Shown here in pieces: positions 14,236 through 18,392 of a stretch of 18,392 nt of DNA. Position 1 is the stretch's first letter. Every line of letters begins with the position of its first letter. The notes beneath the pieces were generated by a model that saw nothing but the letters and a program-made list of their open reading frames with translations, did no database searches and was not told the DNA's origin. The translations under genes and the position numbers were made by a program. Source of the stretch: an uncultured Eubacteriales bacterium (GTDB lineage: Bacteria; Bacillota; Clostridia; Peptostreptococcales; Anaerovoracaceae); NCBI GenBank assembly GCA_900551415.1, contig URWB01000037.1, positions 1 to 18,392 of the forward strand. Direction: 5' to 3'.

Positions 14236-14454
14236 ATGACACAAAATGATTTTTTAAGATTCGCGTTTGAGGAAGCAGTTAACGATTTAAATCCGAATTC
14301 TTTGCAGGCGGATGTCGCGAAAGAAACTCTGAAAGTCGGTATGAAAGCCTACGCCGAAAGAGAAGGCTGTAAGTTTACCGATGAAGAAATCGAAAAGACG
14401 ATTGAAAACGGTCTTGCAGAGCTGAATGAAGCGAAAGCTGACTTTACCTATTAA
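14236..14454 (+). CDS. Small acidic protein of unknown function (72 residues)
   Basis: MTQNDFLRFAFEEAVNDL opens a short, charged, mostly helical soluble protein, rich in Glu and Ala. It has no cysteine pairs, signal peptide or membrane helix, and FTDEEIEKTIENGLAELNEAK near the end looks amphipathic. I do not recognise a family. The ATG at 14236 is eight bases from GGGAGGT; an in-frame ATG at 14230 would be only two bases away, so it is not preferred. The gene is a single-gene unit with a near-consensus promoter and its own terminator, which suggests high expression, between the dut/dgt block and the dnaG operon. Confidence 0.8.
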   Translation: MTQNDFLRFAFEEAVNDLNPNSLQADVAKETLKVGMKAYAEREGCKFTDEEIEKTIENGLAELNEAKADFTY

Positions 14455-14470
14455 AGCAAAAGAGGAATGG

Positions 14471-14500
14471 AATACCGGAGTGAACGCTTCGGTATTTTTT
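14471..14500 (+). terminator. Rho-independent terminator after the 72-residue protein gene
   Basis: AATACCG (14471-14477) pairs perfectly with CGGTATT (14490-14496) around a 12-base loop and runs into six T's (14495-14500). It begins 17 bases after the stop codon. Confidence 0.85.
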
Positions 14501-14636
14501 ATGTAAAAAAATCACCGAATCTTCACACAAAATCAAAAAAAGAAAAAAGGAAAAGAAGGATTTATCTTGTATATTATGAATGAAAGGCAGTTTGTGCCTA
14601 TTTATAAAGGGGATCTTTCGATTTGAGGGAGTACGC

Positions 14637-16396
14637 ATGAGTCAATCTTTTCCGCAGGCTACGCTGGAGGAACTGAAAAGCAGACTGAATATCGTTGATG
14701 TCATTGGCCGGGTTGTGCCACTGCGCCGCGCCGGATCAAATTTTAAGGGCGTTTGTCCGTTCCATAACGAGAAGACGCCGTCTTTTGTTGTTTCGGAGCA
14801 AAAACAGATTTTTACCTGCTTCGGCTGCGGCGCGAGCGGAGACGCAATTGAATTTACCAAGCGTTACTACAATTTGGAGTTTCAGGAAGCCGTCGAAAAG
14901 CTCGCGGCGGAGAACGGTCTGTCAATCAGCCTGCACAAAGGGAACGGAGACCGTGAGAAGTATTATGAGATTAATAAGGAAGCCGCGCGTTTCTTTTATC
15001 GTGCCTTTACCGAGCAGCAGAACGCAGGCTATACCTATATGAAAAATCGCGGCATGGATGACGCGATTCTAAAAAAATTCGGGATTGGTTACGCGGATGA
15101 AAGCTGGGACAGCTTGTATCTGTTTTTTAAGAAAAAAGGGATTTCCGAAAAAATTTTACTGGAATTGGGTTTAATTTCCGAAAGTAAGGGGAAATATTAT
15201 GATAAGTTCCGCAATCGCGTGATGTTTCCGATTATCAATACCAGCGGCAAGGTCATCGGCTTCGGCGGACGCGCGATCGGACAAGCAGAGCCTAAGTATC
15301 TGAATTCCCCGGAGAACAAGGTTTTTCAGAAAAAAAACAATCTATACGCGCTCAACATCACGAAGCAGGACATCGGCAAGGAAGGTTACGCCATTCTTGT
15401 TGAAGGCTATATGGACGCGATTTCTCTGTACCAGAACGGCGTGCGAAACGTCGGCGCTTCTCTTGGCACAGCCTTGACGGACAATCAGGCGCGCCTGCTC
15501 AACCGCTATACCAAAAATGTCGTACTTTCCTATGACGCGGACAGCGCAGGCCGTAACGCCGCGCTGCGCGGTATTGAGGTACTCAGCAAGCAGGACTGCA
15601 AAGTTAAGGTTCTGCACGTGACAGATGGCAAGGATCCGGATGATTTTATCAAAAAAAACGGCAAGGACGCTTTCTTAAAGCTTGTGGATCAAGCCTTGCC
15701 GATGATTGACTATAAGCTCTTGGGAGCGCAAAAAGACCTGAATCTGAGTACAGAGGAAGGGAAGCTGGACTTTATGAAAAAAGCTGCGCCGATCCTCAAA
15801 AATCTAGGACCGGTAGAGGCAGATATCTATATACAAAAAATCGCGAGGGAGCTTAAGATTTCTGAGGGCGCGATTCGCATGGAGACCTTTGGAGGTTACG
15901 GTGGAGAAACGCCGCCTGACAAGCGGGAGCCGGCCTACGGACGTGAAGAATCGCAAGCCAAAAATTCAGAACTGCCGCTTTTGGAGGCAACCGTACTCAA
16001 GCTGCTCTTGATGAATCCTTTTTTTTCGGAGACGCTCCTGGAGCACGAAGACCTGCTGGAAAGCAGCCTCAGCCGCAAGGTAATGAACGCGGCGTTTGAG
16101 CTTTACGGCACGCGGGGGGATTTTCACAAGGAAGACATTTTGGACAGACTGGAGCCTGAGGAAGGCCAGCAGCTCTTGCGGAGGCTGGAGCAGGTCATAA
16201 TCGCGGGCAACGAAGAACAGGTTTTCGCGGAGTGTCTGCACAAAAAAGAGTACGACAAGTTGCGGAGCAAGGAACGCGAACTGATCGACCGCCTGTCCTT
16301 GGCGGATGAAAGCGCGGATGAAAACGCGGTACAACAATTGACCAAAGAACTGATGGAAGTTCAAGATAAAATGAAGTCGCATGGGGGAACTAATTC

Positions 16397-16400
<4 letters not shown>
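14637..16400 (+). CDS. dnaG: DNA primase
   Basis: Primase lays the RNA primers for chromosome replication. The 587-residue product has the CHC2 zinc finger (Cys40, His43, Cys61, Cys64; CPFHNEKTPSF...TCFGCG). The TOPRIM core follows with Glu257 (LVEGYMD) and Asp300/Asp302 (SYDAD), and then a C-terminal helical region (about 440-587) expected to contact the DnaB helicase. The frame is open from 14580, but ATG 14637 follows GAGGGAG by about six bases and gives the normal N terminus. The leader 14501-14636 contains only a poor promoter candidate (TATATT/TATTAT at 14570-14577 without a clear -35). The gene ends overlapping rpoD by ATGA. Confidence 0.96.
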
Positions 16401-17604
<1,204 letters not shown>

Positions 17605-17605
<1 letters not shown>

Positions 17606-18312
17606 TGAAGCTGACACCAAGACTGCAGGTGATTGCGAATGAGATTCAACAGGGAGAAACGATGGCGGACATCGGCACCGATCATGGTTTCCTACCCCTC
17701 TATCTTTGGGAAAAAGGTATTTCACCACAGGTGATTATGGCGGATATCAGCCGCGGTTCCTTAGAAAAAGCCGCGGAAAACTGCCGTTTTTTCGCGCCGG
17801 CTGCGGCGTTTGATTTGCGGCTTGGCAGCGGACTGGAGGTTCTTGCCCCGGGAGAAGTGGATGCTGTCGTAATGGCCGGCATGGGCGGTAATTTGATGAG
17901 CGAGCTCTTGGGTAAAGACCTACAAAAATCATGGTCGTTTTCGAAATATATCCTGCAGCCGCGCCGCCACATCGGCAGACTTCGTTTTTGGCTGTATGAC
18001 AACGGTTTCAGTATTATAAACGAACAATTGGTCCGCGAAGGCAAGTTTATCTGCGAGATACTGACCGTCGTGCCGAAGGAGGTCGCCATCACACGCCAGA
18101 TGAACGCAGACGATATTGAGTATGAATTTCCGCTGAGCCTGCTTCGGTTTCGCAATCCGCTGACTGAGGATTATCTGCGAGGCAAGCTGCGTTTGGAAAC
18201 AGAAATTTTAGACTCCATGCAAAAAGGCTCGCTGACCACGCCGAAGGCGCTGCAGCGACAGGAATACAGAGTTTATTATCTGCAAACCTTGCTTAGGAGG
18301 TGTCTCGCATGA
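17605..18312 (+). CDS. trmK: tRNA (adenine(22)-N1)-methyltransferase
   Basis: TrmK makes m1A22 in the D-arm region of some bacterial tRNAs using SAM. The 235-residue protein has the SAM-binding ADIGTDHGFLP (21-31) and VVMAGMGGNLMSELL (88-102), both characteristic of this family, and LQPRRH before the C-terminal helices. A helical C-terminal domain follows. The ATG overlaps the rpoD TAA by one base, and the TGA overlaps the next gene's ATG by four bases. The rpoD-trmK-nif3-like order is a conserved Bacillota arrangement. Confidence 0.93.
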
Positions 18313-18392
18313 AAATTGATAATTTGGCAGCAAGAATAGAGACCATCGCGCCGTTGACCATGCAGGAGCCATGGGATCATTCCGGCTGGCAG
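18309..18392 (+). CDS. Nif3-like dinuclear metal centre protein (YqfO family), start only
   Basis: Only the first 28 codons are inside the window. They read MKIDNLAARIETIAPLTMQE followed by PWDHSGWQ. The pattern of an N-terminal helix, then APL..QEPWD-SGWQ fits the start of the Nif3/YqfO family, whose WDN-G segment precedes the first metal-ligand region. The position right after trmK, with an ATGA overlap and AGGAGG at 18296-18301, fits this family's usual place. The function of the family is not settled. Confidence 0.85.
   Translation, partial: MKIDNLAARIETIAPLTMQEPWDHSGWQ

Overview
The window looks like a chromosomal segment from an anaerobic, moderately GC-rich member of the Bacillota, probably a fermentative Clostridia. 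The pointers are a dnaG-rpoD-trmK-nif3 gene order, a clostridial-type oxygen-sensitive 2-oxoacid:ferredoxin oxidoreductase, strong AGGAGG-type ribosome binding sites, and a TAXI-type TRAP transporter with a Gram-positive-style lipoprotein binding subunit. The genus cannot be named from the sequence alone.

Layout. Positions 1-54 hold the 5' part of a tRNA-Thr(CGT) on the minus strand, divergent from tgt and rlmD (255-2556), two RNA-modification genes that overlap. Between 2557 and 3029 lie the decayed C-terminal part of a RelE/ParE-family toxin, two terminator-like hairpins and a sigma-A promoter. The promoter drives a tightly packed korDABC operon (3030-5752) encoding a four-subunit 2-oxoacid:ferredoxin oxidoreductase. 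A shared terminator separates it from a convergent minus-strand operon (9379 down to 5848): TAXI solute-binding lipoprotein, DUF1850 membrane-anchored protein, and fused TRAP permease. Upstream of that operon are a promoter carrying palindromes and, also on the minus strand, a stand-alone cysteine-rich protein (9599-10651).

Positions 10652-11127 contain no convincing protein gene. They hold a 379-bp element bounded by two 56-bp direct repeats. The two repeats differ at only three positions; two of these are a compensatory base-pair change and the third is the N of a GNRA tetraloop. The interior is a run of perfect short hairpins. This is the most interesting part of the window: a candidate structured RNA or structured dispersed repeat.

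From 11128 onward everything is on the plus strand: a 57-aa two-helix membrane miniprotein, an M16 zinc peptidase, dUTPase (dut), an HD-domain dNTP triphosphohydrolase (dgt-like), a 72-aa unknown acidic protein with its own strong promoter and terminator, then the macromolecular-synthesis operon dnaG-rpoD-trmK and the start of a Nif3-like gene running off the window. The last four genes overlap by 1-4 bases and are probably translationally coupled. dut and the dgt-like gene both lower particular dNTP pools, and they sit just upstream of primase.

Functionally, the central part suggests uptake of an organic acid or amino acid by the TAXI transporter and oxidative decarboxylation (or the reverse) of a 2-oxoacid with ferredoxin. 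The link between the two operons is only proximity, and the substrate of neither is fixed by the sequence.
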